Positions 37,087 to 48,021 of a DNA stretch of 64,000 nt are shown one piece after another. The stretch is from Candidatus Brocadia sp. Lineage in GTDB: Bacteria; Planctomycetota; Brocadiia; Brocadiales; Brocadiaceae. Below the pieces are notes generated by a model, which saw only the letters and a program-made list of their open reading frames with translations, made no database searches and was not told the DNA's origin. The translations under genes were made by a program, and so were the position numbers. How positions within the stretch are numbered: the stretch's first letter is position 1; each line of letters opens with the position of its first letter. The stretch is taken from assembly GCA_013360945.1 (NCBI GenBank), contig JABWAQ010000002.1, forward strand, positions 1 to 64,000, written 5' to 3'.

Positions 37087-38364
37087 ATGGAAAACAACCG
37101 CCAAAAAATATTGGAAAACCTGTGGGTCCGGGCAATGCTTATAGGGCTTTCCATTCTTATTTTTTTTGCACTATGTTATTTTCTGAGGGGGACACTCACT
37201 TCCCTGCTTCTTGCATTTATTGTAGCTTACATCTTTAATCCCGCGGTCGATTTCTTTGAACGGAGATGCTGGCCTTTTACTCATAAACATATACACCGCG
37301 GATTTGGAATCGTCTTTATCATCATAACCGTCCTCCTGACTACAACCGGATTTTTGACCTATGCAATCCCGAAGACTACCAGCGGTATTTATCAAATAGG
37401 AAGTACGATCAGAAAACAATACCCAAAGTATGAACCCCTCGTCAAGCGTTGGATTGAAAAATACGGAAGCATAGAACTTGCCAAATCAGTTGAACTGCTG
37501 CTGCAGGAACGCGTCGGGCCTGCAGCCAAAAACCATCAGGAGCAAAACGAACCTTTGGATTTCTCATTGAAGAGCGAACGCGACATAAGTGAAAGTGAAG
37601 ATCGGGATATCCCCGCTCTCCATGAATCTGGCATGGAGAAAGAACCCTCTTTGCATAAAAAACGTTTAGCTGTGACGGTATTAAGATTCAAAAAATATAT
37701 CCCACAGGCCGTCGGATTTTTTCTGAACGTCATCAAGGATATCTTTTATAGCACCTTTGGGTTCTTTGGTATTATCGTAAATTTCATTATCTTCAGCGTA
37801 GTATCAGTATACCTGCTCAAGGACTTTAACATCATTGCCCAGTATATAAAGACCATGTTCCCGGCATCGAAAAGAGACCAGGCAATGAGGGTTTTGTCAA
37901 AGGTCAATGACAACCTCAAACAGTTTCTGCGGGGACAGACCATCGTCTGTCTTATTCTTTCTCTTATTTACAGCATGGGTTTGACCATAGCAGGCGTTCC
38001 CTTATCATTTCTTGTGGGCTTTGCAGGGGGCTTTGGCAATCTGATTCCTTTCGTTGGCACCGGTACGGGCATTCTCCTGGCTTCCGTCCTGTCGTTTTTC
38101 CATTTTCACGATTTCACACACATCGTGTATGTCCTGATAACCTTTGGTATCGGACAAATGCTTGAGGCAACGGTAATAACCCCGCGGATTATGGGAAAGG
38201 GGTTGGGGCTCAGTCCCGTCATGGTGATCCTCTCTATCCTGATCTGTGGCCAATTGTTTGGATTTTTAGGGTTATTGCTGGCTGTGCCGATCGCCTCTAC
38301 GGTAAAGGTTTTTATTGATGAGATCATTTCAAAATATAAGTCTTCTGAATATTACAAAGGGTAA
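37087..38364 (+). CDS. AI-2E family transporter/permease (PerM-like)
   Basis: A 425-residue membrane protein of the AI-2E/PerM family (UPF0118). Two N-terminal transmembrane helices and the LLLAFIVAYIFNPAVDFFERR motif are followed by an amphipathic region, then a C-terminal four-to-five-helix bundle with FVGFAGGFGNLIPFVGTGTGI. Residues about 130-200 form a charged insertion that is longer than usual. Members export autoinducer-2, act as Na+/H+ antiporters or are of unknown role; substrate is not predictable here. It forms an operon with the comEA-like gene. Confidence 0.85.
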   Translation: MENNRQKILENLWVRAMLIGLSILIFFALCYFLRGTLTSLLLAFIVAYIFNPAVDFFERRCWPFTHKHIHRGFGIVFIIITVLLTTTGFLTYAIPKTTSGIYQIGSTIRKQYPKYEPLVKRWIEKYGSIELAKSVELLLQERVGPAAKNHQEQNEPLDFSLKSERDISESEDRDIPALHESGMEKEPSLHKKRLAVTVLRFKKYIPQAVGFFLNVIKDIFYSTFGFFGIIVNFIIFSVVSVYLLKDFNIIAQYIKTMFPASKRDQAMRVLSKVNDNLKQFLRGQTIVCLILSLIYSMGLTIAGVPLSFLVGFAGGFGNLIPFVGTGTGILLASVLSFFHFHDFTHIVYVLITFGIGQMLEATVITPRIMGKGLGLSPVMVILSILICGQLFGFLGLLLAVPIASTVKVFIDEIISKYKSSEYYKG

Positions 38365-38394
38365 GCTTACTATAGTAAACGCAAAAGGGAAGTT

Positions 38395-38462
38395 GTCATT
38401 GCGAGGGCGTTAGCCCGAAGCAATCTCAAGGGTGGGATTGCTTCGCTGTCGCTCGCAATGAC
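38395..38462. repeat. Palindromic GTCATTGCGAG-type repeat
   Basis: Outer arms GTCATTGCGAG (38395-38405) and CTCGCAATGAC (38452-38462) are exact reverse complements. Inner arms CGAAGCAATC (38416-38425) and GATTGCTTCG (38436-38445) also pair perfectly. The 68-nt unit matches a well-known palindromic repeat type seen in many environmental bacterial genomes. It marks the left edge of the decayed restriction island. Confidence 0.85.
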
Positions 38463-38519
38463 TATTACATGTCAACTTATTTAAGACGTTCACTATAAAA
38501 TAACCAGATCAATTTAGAA

Positions 38520-38825
38520 ATGCCAAAGATTAAGGATTTACCAAAACATACGCGTCCAAGAGAAAAGCTTTCTGAAAAGGGAGCGGAGAATTTGAACGAT
38601 GCTGAACTGCTGGCTATCCTTATTCGCACTGGCAGGGCAGGCAAGAGCGCATTGGATATTGCAAAGGAAACTTTAAAGAAATATCCCCTGTCAAACCTTT
38701 TGCCTGTCACAAAAGACGAACTCACCGGCATTAAAGGGCTGGAAGATACCAAAGCAATTACCATCAAGGCCGCCCTGGAACTTGGCGGGCGTGCTGCCCA
38801 AACAGGAATACCGCGAGCTGGATAA
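38520..38825 (+). pseudogene. radC: RadC N-terminal domain, truncated
   Basis: About 88 codons encode the UPF0758/RadC helix-hairpin-helix N-terminus (RPREKLSEKGAENLNDAELL, GKSALDIAKETL, ELTGIKGLEDTKAITIKAALELG). The following catalytic JAMM domain is missing; instead the frame runs a few codons into type I methylase sequence and stops. A full RadC is about 225-230 residues. It is a remnant produced by a deletion or fusion near 38785. Confidence 0.8.
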
Positions 38826-39944
38826 TGAAATACCTGGCCAATTGCTGCGGGCTTTAAATCCTGAAGAACTCAAAAAGGTTGATGGTGATGTGTTTGGCAG
38901 GATTTATGAATATTTCCTCACCCAGTTTGCCGATCAAAAGGCACATGACGACGGTGAGTTCTTTACGCCAATTTCTCTGGTATCGCTGATAGCCAATGTG
39001 TTGGAACCGAAAAAAGGCACGGTACTTGACCCTGCATGCGGCAGCGGCGGGATGTTTGTCCAGAGCGCCCGGTTTGTGGAAAACCTGCATGAAAACCCAA
39101 ACGATACCTTGAGCTTTTACGGGCTGGAGAAAAACGGCACGACAATCAATTTAGCCAAGATGAACCTTGCGGTGCATGGCCTGGTGGGAGATATCAAAGA
39201 GGCGATTACGTATTACGAATACCCGCATATTTTGTTTAAGAAAGCCGACTTTGTAATGGCAAATCCACCGTTTAATGTTGATGAGATTGACGCAGACAAG
39301 ATCAGGAACGACAGGCTGAGGCAGTAAAGGAGCTTGCGGAGTCTCTGAAAGCCTACAAAGACAACTGCCGGACATTTTCTAAATTAGCGCAAGAGAAAAA
39401 TGCCTGGTGGAAAAAGAAAAATAAAGACAGCGTAACATTAAGTGATGCGCTCAAGGAAATCGAACTGCTCTCAGAAGAGAACAATAAGTTCATCAAGGAA
39501 GCGGAACTCATGTATCGTCTTGCAACCCGCCTGATAGATATTTGCCTGACCGAACACAATGCCAGAGAAAACGGCAAATGGAACACACGGGAGATTGCAA
39601 GCCTGAAAAAACAGACAGAGGAAGATCGCGACAAGGCAGTTCATCAATTAAAACAAGCCCGTTATTTCCACTATCAGGCCGAGTGGCTCATAGAGCGATT
39701 CCCTGATGAAAAACTGCGTGACGTGGAAGGCCTGGTCAAGCTGGTAGATAAAGAGGAGATGAAAGAAAACGACTGGAGTATGACGCCCGGCAGATATGTG
39801 GGCGTTGCGCCGGAAGAAGAAGACCCTGACTTTGACTTTGGCGAAGCTATGCGGAATATTCATGCTGAACTGGAAGGCCTGAATGCCCAGGCCGGCAACT
39901 TGGCGGAAAAGATTCAGGAGAATTTTAAGAAGTTGGGGATATGA
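38782..39944 (+). pseudogene. hsdM: Type I restriction-modification methylase HsdM, internally deleted
   Basis: Two pieces of an N6-adenine methylase subunit. The first frame (to 39327) has PGQLLRALNPEELKKVDGDV, GEFFTPISLVSLI, the SAM motif DPACGSGGMF and the catalytic NPPF in MANPPFNVDEID. It then meets a stop. The second piece, in another frame (about 39312-39944), reads KELAESLKAYKDNCRTFSKL to the C-terminal EKIQENFKKLGI, the usual coiled end. The N-terminal region and a central block of roughly 150-250 residues are missing, so the methylase cannot be functional. Spacing to the next gene is still the original-looking ATGA overlap. Confidence 0.82.
39918..39943 (+). repeat. 26-nt direct repeat, left copy (hsdM 3' end)
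   Basis: GAGAATTTTAAGAAGTTGGG plus GATATG at the hsdM stop/next start. A copy with two changes occurs at 40459-40484, ending in the ATG that starts hsdS. The pair flanks the DUF1016 segment and looks like a duplication made when that segment was inserted. Confidence 0.7.
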
Positions 39945-40374
39945 GCAAAACCGACAAAGCCAACAAAGCCAAAGGGTTGATTCCTGGTGATTATGCATCT
40001 CTTCTCGCAGAGGTCAAAGAGCGCGTCCGTTTTGCTCAATATACGGCGCTCAAGGCCGTCAACAGGGAGTTGGTCACCCTATACTGGGTATCGGGCGTCT
40101 CATCATCAGCCGACAGGCCGATGCAGCGCATGGGTCTGCAATTGCCGAGCAATTGGCATCGGGCCTTCGCACTGAATTCCCGGGGGTTGAAGGGTTTTCC
40201 CGACGGAACATATTTTATATGCGCGAGTTCTATATTACCTACCACAATCAGCCAAAAGTGCAACAATTGGTGGCGACATATCAGATGGTCAAACGCCTTC
40301 CGAAGGAGCTCAAGGGGCAGTTGCCGGGACCTGAGGAAATTGCAAAACTTCTGGAAGATGGGGAACGAGGCTGA
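39941..40374 (+). pseudogene. DUF1016 (YhcG-like PDDEXK nuclease) gene, frameshifted and internally deleted
   Basis: The N-terminal DUF1016 domain is recognisable (DYASLLAEVKERVRFAQYT, LKAVNRELVTLYW). Near 40095 the reading frame shifts by one base, continuing as GRLIISRQADAAHGSAIAE and LRTEFPGVEGFSRRNIFYMREF. After KVQQLVATYQM the sequence jumps to LPKELKGQLPGPEEI, which belongs to the far C-terminus of the family. The PDDEXK catalytic core between them is absent. Intact proteins are about 340-370 residues. It sits between hsdM and hsdS, a common location for such accessory nucleases. Confidence 0.75.
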
Positions 40375-40458
40375 GATTAATGGTGAAGCACGTTGTTTCA
40401 CCATTATCATGGAAGAGATTGAGGCTGAACTGATGCGGAAGGGAAATAAGGCATGAAT

Positions 40459-40484
40459 GAGAATTTTGGGAAGTTGGGGATATG
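40459..40484 (+). repeat. 26-nt direct repeat, right copy (before hsdS)
   Basis: Second copy of the repeat at 39918-39943, with GG in place of AA in its centre. Its final ATG is the hsdS start codon. This supports an original hsdM-hsdS overlap that was split by insertion. Confidence 0.7.
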
Positions 40485-41668
40485 TTAAAAACTGCTAAAT
40501 TAAAACCATATTGTAAAAAGATTGGAAATGGAGTCACTTCAAGAGGCGGTGATAGCGTTTATATTGATTCTGGTGTTGCGTTGATTCGCAGTCATAATGT
40601 TTACAATGGTATTTTTGTAAATCAAGGGCTTGCCTTTGTTGATAATGATATAGCGCAAAAAATGAAAGGAGTGACATTAGAAAAGAATGACATTCTTTTG
40701 AATATTACAGGGGATTCAGTAGCAAGATGTTGTATGGTCCCAAATGATTTATTGCCTGCAAGAGTTAATCAACTTGTTTCAATAATAAGAACGCATAGAG
40801 AAAAGCTTGATCCACAATTTCTGATGTACTATTTGATTTCTCCTTTGATGCAGTCAAGAATGTTGTCTTTTGCCGGTTCTGGTGGCACAAGAAAGGCTTT
40901 AACAAAAGAAATGATAGAAGATTTCGATATTCCTCTGATTGATTATCCAACTCAGCAGAAAATCGCCTCTATTCTTTCCGTCTACGACGACCTTATTGAC
41001 ATCAACCACCGTCGGATACAGCTTTTGGAAGAAGCGGCGCATCTTCTCTTCCGCGAGTGGTTTGTCTATTTCCGTTTCCCCCCCTTCGACAACGCTCAGG
41101 GCAGGCGGGACATAAAAAAATGAAGATTGTAGATGGCGTGCCGGAGGGGTGGGAAAGGCATCTTTTGGGAAGTGTTGCAAAAGTTAAAAAAGGAAGAAAC
41201 ATTACGTTTGAACAGGCAGTTGAAGGAGATATTCCGGTTGTTGGTGGTGGTTTAGAGCCTACATACTATCATAACAAAGCAAATGTATCTGCTCCCGTAA
41301 TTACAATCAGTGCTTCTGGTGCAAATGCCGGTTTTGTTAATTTATACGATACTGATGTATGGGCTTCTGATTGTTCGTATATCGATAAAAATTCTACCAA
41401 ATACATTTATTACCTCTATTTAAGATTGAAAAGTCTGCAAACTTCTCTATTTGGGTTGCAAGTTGGTGCCGCTCAACCACATGTTTATCCAAAGGATTTG
41501 AATAGATTGAGATTACTCATTGCTCCGGATGATTTGTGCAGACAGTTTGAGCAGTTGGTGACGCCTATTTTTGATTTTACTAGAACTTTAAAATTAGAAA
41601 ACCAAAAACTCGTCCAAGCCCGCGATTTGCTTTTGCCGCGGCTGATGAGCGGCAGGATAGAAGTATAA
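40482..41668 (+). pseudogene. hsdS: Type I specificity subunit HsdS, split by a 26-bp insertion
   Basis: Both target-recognition domains are well preserved. The first part (40482 to about 41080) ends with a conserved helix, QQKIASILSVYDDLIDINHR, then LFREWFVYFRFP. The second part (from 41120, MKIVDGVPEGWERHLLGSVA) runs to LVQARDLLLPRLMSGRIEV at 41668. A 26-nt sequence at 41081-41106 shifts the frame and causes a stop at 41123. Deleting those bases in thought restores an uninterrupted frame reading FRFPGHKKMKIVDG across the join. This gene is otherwise the least damaged of the locus. Confidence 0.88.
41081..41106 (+). repeat. 26-bp insertion element in hsdS
   Basis: CCCCTTCGACAACGCTCAGG followed by GCAGGC. 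The core TTCGACAACGCTCAGG resembles a short repeat found widely in environmental genomes, often at protein linkers. Its length is 2 modulo 3 and it exactly accounts for the hsdS frameshift. I found no second copy in this window by eye. Confidence 0.75.
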
Positions 41669-41830
41669 ATTCCCCCTTATCAAAGGGGGACAAAGGGGGT
41701 TGTTTATTCATCTTTTGTCAAAGAGGGAGGCCGTGGGAATTGTTGATTTCTTTAGCGATGAGAACAACCCCCTAACCCCCTTTATTAAGGGGGAAACGAC
41801 AAGCCCCTTTGTTAAGAGTGAAGCGAGATA
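41669..41830. repeat. GGGGG/CCCCC repeat cluster left of DUF559 gene
   Basis: Several CCCCCTTATCAAAGGGGGA-type palindromes in both orientations. The piece GGGGGTTGTTTATTCATCTT + TTGTCAAA (41695-41722) recurs at 42280-42306 with one base missing. Similar short units occur near 19150 and 46380. Confidence 0.75.
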
Positions 41831-41842
41831 AGAAGGAATAGT

Positions 41843-42238
41843 ATGAGAATCTACTACAATCCGAAATTGAAACAACGGGCAAGAGAACTCAGAAAACAGG
41901 GTATTCTCTCAGAGGTGTTGCTTTGGAATTATCTGAAAGGAAGAAAAATGAAGGGCTATCAGTTTATGAGACAAAAGCCTGTGGGAGAATATATTGTTGA
42001 TTTTTATTGCAGCAAGCTAAAGCTTGCGATAGAAATAGACGGTGTGAGTCATGATGGTAAACTCGGCTATGATAGACAACGGCAAAGTTTTCTGGAATCT
42101 CTGGGCATAACGGTTCTCAGGTTTAATAACCGTGATGTAAAAAGAGATACCGTCTGTGTGGTAATGGCTATTGAGGGATGGATTGAAAAGAACAACCTCC
42201 CCTTTGGGAAGAGACAACCCCCTGACCCCCTTTGCTAA
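41843..42238 (+). CDS. DUF559 endonuclease-domain protein
   Basis: A 131-residue protein of the DUF559 family, distantly related to Vsr/PDDEXK endonucleases. It has an ELRKQGILSEVLLWNYLKGR helix, a KGYQFMRQKPVGEYIVDFYC strand set in which Asp in VDFYC and Glu in LAIEIDG are the expected metal ligands, and LGITVLRFNNRDV. Such genes are scattered through genomes and often stand beside restriction genes. The last ten codons run into a repeat (NNLPFGKRQPPDPLC), so the natural C-terminus was extended or replaced. It looks functional and is flanked on both sides by the GGGGG repeats. Confidence 0.82.
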   Translation: MRIYYNPKLKQRARELRKQGILSEVLLWNYLKGRKMKGYQFMRQKPVGEYIVDFYCSKLKLAIEIDGVSHDGKLGYDRQRQSFLESLGITVLRFNNRDVKRDTVCVVMAIEGWIEKNNLPFGKRQPPDPLC

Positions 42239-42350
42239 GGGGGAACAAGAGAGATTCCCCCTTAATAAAGGGGGATTAAGGGGGTTGTTTATTCATCTTT
42301 GTCAAAAAGGGGGATTAAGGGGGTTGTTGTTCAATGTACAAATGAGCAAG
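42193..42350. repeat. GGGGG/CCCCC repeat cluster right of DUF559 gene
   Basis: Contains CTCCCCTTTGGGAAGAG, CCCCCTTAATAAAGGGGGA and two copies of GGGGGATTAAGGGGGTTGTT. The stretch 42280-42306 matches 41695-41722 in the same orientation. Together they bracket the DUF559 gene. Confidence 0.75.
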
Positions 42351-42367
42351 AAACCAAAGAGATAACT

Positions 42368-43748
42368 ATGGCTTATTTAAACGAAGAAACCTTGCCGATT
42401 ACAAAGACACCATTCCGCACTTTTTCCATCATAATGCAATTATCATGCTTGCCAATGGAGATAAGGCAAAGATCGGCTCAATTACTGCCGGTTATGAGCA
42501 TTTTCATGACTGGAAGCGCCTTGCTGAATCGGACCCCGGCGTTGTGGATATGGAAACCCTGCTCAAGGGCGTGTGCAGCAAAAAGAACTTCATGGACATC
42601 TTTGAAAACTTTATCATCTATGACAACTCCGCCGTCAGGCAGATAAAGGCGCTGGCAAAGAACCACCAGTATCTTGGAGTGAATCAGGTGATTACGGCAT
42701 TGCATGACCCGCAAAGGGCCAAAGGAAAGCTCGGCGTCTTCTGGCATACACAGGGCGCAGGGAAGAGTTATTCCATGGTATTTTTTACAGCCAAGGTGCA
42801 TCGCAAAATCGGCGGCAACTATACCTTTCTCATCTGCACAGACCGGGATGACTTGGACACGCAGATATACAAAACCTTTGCCGGCTGCGGCGTGGCGGAT
42901 AACGACAAGGCGACCGTGCCTCTCTACTATGATTCGAGGGGCGAGACACTGGGAGTAGCCACCAACGATATTAACGAGCGGATTGCTGAGAAACTGGAGC
43001 AGATTGAGATTGATGATATTGATGTAAAGGAACGACTGGAAAGGGAACAGAAGCGGGATTATCATATCATTACCGCAGAAAAGAGGCTCAATCAGATCGC
43101 CAGGGATTTTGTCGGGCACTACACAACCTCATGGGAAACCGGCAAGGCGATTTTTGCGTGCATTGATAAGCTTACCTGTGTGCGGATGTATGCGTTGATT
43201 AAGCAATACTGGACTCAAAAAGAGGAAGAGATAGAGGCGTCATGGAAAATGGCTGCCGGCGAGGAAAAGAAATATCTCTCCGACTTTCAGGAACACTATG
43301 AAAAGATCATTGCCGAATACAACAAAAAAAAGACCGCCACAATAGTGAGGCCACTTTTGAGGCACTGCTGAAATTTGTCCAGGAGCTTGATGAGGAAGAA
43401 AACCGTGCAATGAGGGAGGGCATGGATTAAGAAACCCTGGCTATTTACGACCTTCTTCTAAAGCCGGATTTAACGCAGAAAGAGATCCAGAAGATTAAAA
43501 AGGTAGCGAAGGGACTCTTGGCCAAACTGAAAGATAAACTAAAGCATCTGTATAAGTGGCAGGACAAAGAGCCTACAAGGGACGAGGCAAAGGTATTCAT
43601 CAGAGACTTTCTTTGGGATGAGAAGACCGGTCTGCCTGTGGATTTTTACACACAAAACGATGTGGAGAGAAAATCAGCAGATGTTTTCTACCATGTCTAC
43701 CGGGCATACCCGACCGTGCCATCGCCATATTATGCCGCAGCCGGGTAA
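42368..43748 (+). pseudogene. hsdR: Type I restriction subunit HsdR, multiply deleted
   Basis: Fragments of the ATP-dependent translocase/nuclease subunit. Seven N-terminal codons (MAYLNEET) are joined out of frame to LADYKDTIPHFFHHNAIIML, so the N-terminal nuclease domain is missing. The Walker A region FWHTQGAGKSYSMVFF is intact, but the sequence passes from AGCGVADNDK directly to ATVPLYYDSRG, skipping the DEAH box and motif III. After YEKIIAEYNKKKTA it jumps, with a frameshift near 43340, to ATFEALLKFVQELDEEE, losing motifs IV-VI. A TAA stop at about 43428 interrupts the C-terminal region, which continues to YPTVPSPYYAAAG. The gene is clearly dead. Confidence 0.85.
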
Positions 43749-43887
43749 GGTTTTTTCTGTACAGGCATCAATATCTCATTATACCGATGAGGAATTGGAT
43801 TTCATCCCTTCGGCTATGCTCAGAACATACATCAACTACGACATCAAATATCGCATGAGACGGGATTATGACGACAATGAACCATGA
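43749..43887 (+). pseudogene. Unidentified short coding remnant after hsdR
   Basis: A reading frame continuing past the hsdR end encodes ISHYTDEELDFIPSAMLRTY and INYDIKYRMRRDYDDNEP before a stop. It looks like real protein sequence by composition but I cannot name it, and there is no start codon or ribosome site of its own. It may be the end of another deleted gene. Confidence 0.35.
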
Positions 43888-43907
43888 AATGTAAAAAATA
43901 CAAAAAC

Positions 43908-43980
43908 GTAGGGGCGAAGCATTTTTTACACCAAATGAATACTGCCCGACTCTTATTCATAAAAAATGCTTCGCCCCTAC
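43908..43980. repeat. Perfect 19-bp inverted repeat
   Basis: GTAGGGGCGAAGCATTTTT (43908-43926) and its exact complement AAAAATGCTTCGCCCCTAC (43962-43980), with a loop that also contains a partial ATGAAT/ATTCAT pairing. It is a MITE-like palindromic repeat and marks the right end of the decayed island, 110 nt before uvrB. Confidence 0.85.
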
Positions 43981-44089
43981 AATCAAGAAATCAATTGTAC
44001 GGATAAAGAATTAGACGGCGGAGATTGAGATTGTTAAAATATTAAAAAATAATTTATCCTTTCCAATCAAGCGGGAATCTGAAACAACC

Positions 44090-46096
<2,007 letters not shown>

Positions 46097-46475
46097 CCCA
46101 ATGGACATTTGTATGGAGAATTCTTCTAAAAGAGGACGAAATACAAAACATATATCTTCATTCCCACTTTGCCCATCTCACCTAACCCGCGCTCCGGGTT
46201 AACTTTTCTTTTCCCCTTTGCAGAAGGGAAAAGAATTTGACTTATTCCTCCAAATTTAATAAAGTAAACACCCGTAAGTATTTGGCCTTCAATGGATACA
46301 AAATCTCCCTTGAAATTATACTGCCTTTGGTATCGACTTTCGGATGCATGGCAATGCCGATAAAAAACAACTCCCTTGCCCTCCTTGTTAGGGGGGATTC
46401 TTAATGTGTCCCCTTTAATAAGGGGATTCTGCAAGCTGTCCGGTATGCTATAGCACAAAATTTGAGATTCTAAGC
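46097..46475. other. Repeat-bearing intergenic region
   Basis: No gene. It contains CTTTTCTTTTCCCCTTTGC/AGAAGGGAAAAG as an imperfect hairpin, AACCCGCGCTCCGGGTT, and further short CCTCC/TTAGGGGGGATTC and CCCCTTTAATAAGGGGATTC units of the same family as those around 41700 and 42250. Confidence 0.6.
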
Positions 46476-47879
46476 ATGAACACAACTACCATTAAAACGT
46501 TAAAAACAAACGGGTTGACTGAGGAACTGAACCGGCTCATCGGAAAAGAAAACGTACTTTTCACACTGGAAGACCGAATTTGTTATGCATACGATGGCTC
46601 CAAGCAAAAATATATACCAGACGTTGTTGCCCTGCCGCAGTCTACCCAGCACGTTTCCGACATATTACGGTTTGCACATAAACACGAGATACCCGTTTGT
46701 CCCCGCGGTGCAGGTTCCGGACTTACCGGTGGCGCTGTCCCGGTGAAGGGTGGAATCATACTGGATTTTACCCAAATGAATCACCTGCTGGAGATCATTC
46801 CTGAAGATCTCACCGCTACCGTTGAACCGGGCATTGTCACCCAAACGTTCCAAAACAAGGTAGCTCAATATGGACTTTTTTATCCACCAGACCCTGCCAG
46901 CGCCCCATTCTCCACCATAGGCGGCAATGTGGCTGAATGTTCAGGCGGGATTACGGGTTTAAAATACGGCGTTACCAGGGATTATATTTTATCGCTGGAG
47001 GTCGCCCTTGCCGATGGAAGCATCATCCACACGGGGCGCAAGACCTTGAAGAGCGTTACGGGTTACGACCTTACCCGTCTGTTTGTTGGTTCTGAAGGCA
47101 CGCTGGGCGTTTTTACACAGATCACAGTAAAACTGCTCCCACTCCCGGAAAAAATTGAAGCGCTTCTGATCTTTTTTGCGAAACCACAGGATGCGGTTTT
47201 AGCCGCAAATAAGATCATCTCTAACAATCTCTTGCCCCGGGCATTAGAATTTATTGATAAATCAAGTATCGACTGTGTCAGGGGATATAAGCAGGAAATT
47301 CAAATCCCTGGAGAAGTGAATGCGATCTTGCTCATAGATATTGACGGGAAGGAGACAAGCGTCAAAGCGGAGGCATCTCTTATCGAAAAAATCGTTGCAG
47401 AAAATCATGCATGTAATGTCGTTTCCGCAAAAAATCCCAAAGAACGCGATGCGCTCTGGGAGGTAAGGCGCGCCATTTCTCCGGCGCTCTATCATATTGC
47501 CCCCTATAAGATCAATGAAGATATTTGCGTCCCGCGGAGCAGGATACTGGAAATACTGGATAGAATTGCAGATATCCACAAACGCTATCCTTCATTAAAA
47601 GTTGCCAGCTTTGGGCATATTGGGGACGGCAACATCCATGTGAATGTTATGTACGACAAGGAGGAGCAACAGCAGATTATGGCAGAAAGGATGATTGAGG
47701 AAATTCTGCGTGCCACGGTGGAACTGGGTGGGACAATTTCCGGAGAACATGGAATAGGAAATGTAAAATCCAGATTTTTGCCTCTTGAAGTGCCACCACA
47801 AGAGTTACAGATCATGAAAGATATTAAACATCTGCTGGACCCCAAAGGTATATTAAATCCGGGGAAAATGTTTGGTTAG
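46476..47879 (+). CDS. glcD: FAD-linked oxidase, glycolate/lactate dehydrogenase GlcD-like
   Basis: A 467-residue flavoprotein of the VAO/GlcD family. The PP-loop PRGAGSGLTGGAVPVKGGI and the SAPFSTIGGNVAECSGGITGLKYGVTRDYIL segment bind FAD; the C-terminal cap contains ASFGHIGDGNIHVNV with catalytic-type His residues and GEHGIGN. It oxidises a 2-hydroxy acid such as glycolate or lactate and passes electrons to a GlcF-type iron-sulfur protein; a candidate is encoded at 31989. The aminotransferases at 13540 and 48022 could act on the keto acid, but that is inference. Confidence 0.88.
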   Translation: MNTTTIKTLKTNGLTEELNRLIGKENVLFTLEDRICYAYDGSKQKYIPDVVALPQSTQHVSDILRFAHKHEIPVCPRGAGSGLTGGAVPVKGGIILDFTQMNHLLEIIPEDLTATVEPGIVTQTFQNKVAQYGLFYPPDPASAPFSTIGGNVAECSGGITGLKYGVTRDYILSLEVALADGSIIHTGRKTLKSVTGYDLTRLFVGSEGTLGVFTQITVKLLPLPEKIEALLIFFAKPQDAVLAANKIISNNLLPRALEFIDKSSIDCVRGYKQEIQIPGEVNAILLIDIDGKETSVKAEASLIEKIVAENHACNVVSAKNPKERDALWEVRRAISPALYHIAPYKINEDICVPRSRILEILDRIADIHKRYPSLKVASFGHIGDGNIHVNVMYDKEEQQQIMAERMIEEILRATVELGGTISGEHGIGNVKSRFLPLEVPPQELQIMKDIKHLLDPKGILNPGKMFG

Positions 47880-48021
47880 CTTTGTGTAATATAGCCGCAG
47901 GGTTACCGGTTGCAGGATTTAAGTTGTAAGCGTTAGTTTAAACCCTTTCAATTTTACAACTTTGTAACTAATATTAGTCAATGACTGAACTATTACGATT
48001 TTTATAAGGAGATATTGGTAT

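Noticed and set aside
41669-42350. Possible CRISPR array in the regularly repeated G-run units
   Set aside because: Units differ in length and orientation, spacing is irregular and a gene lies between them; no cas genes.
42478-43119. 213-codon minus-strand frame opposite hsdR
   Set aside because: Shadow of the hsdR remnant with no independent evidence.
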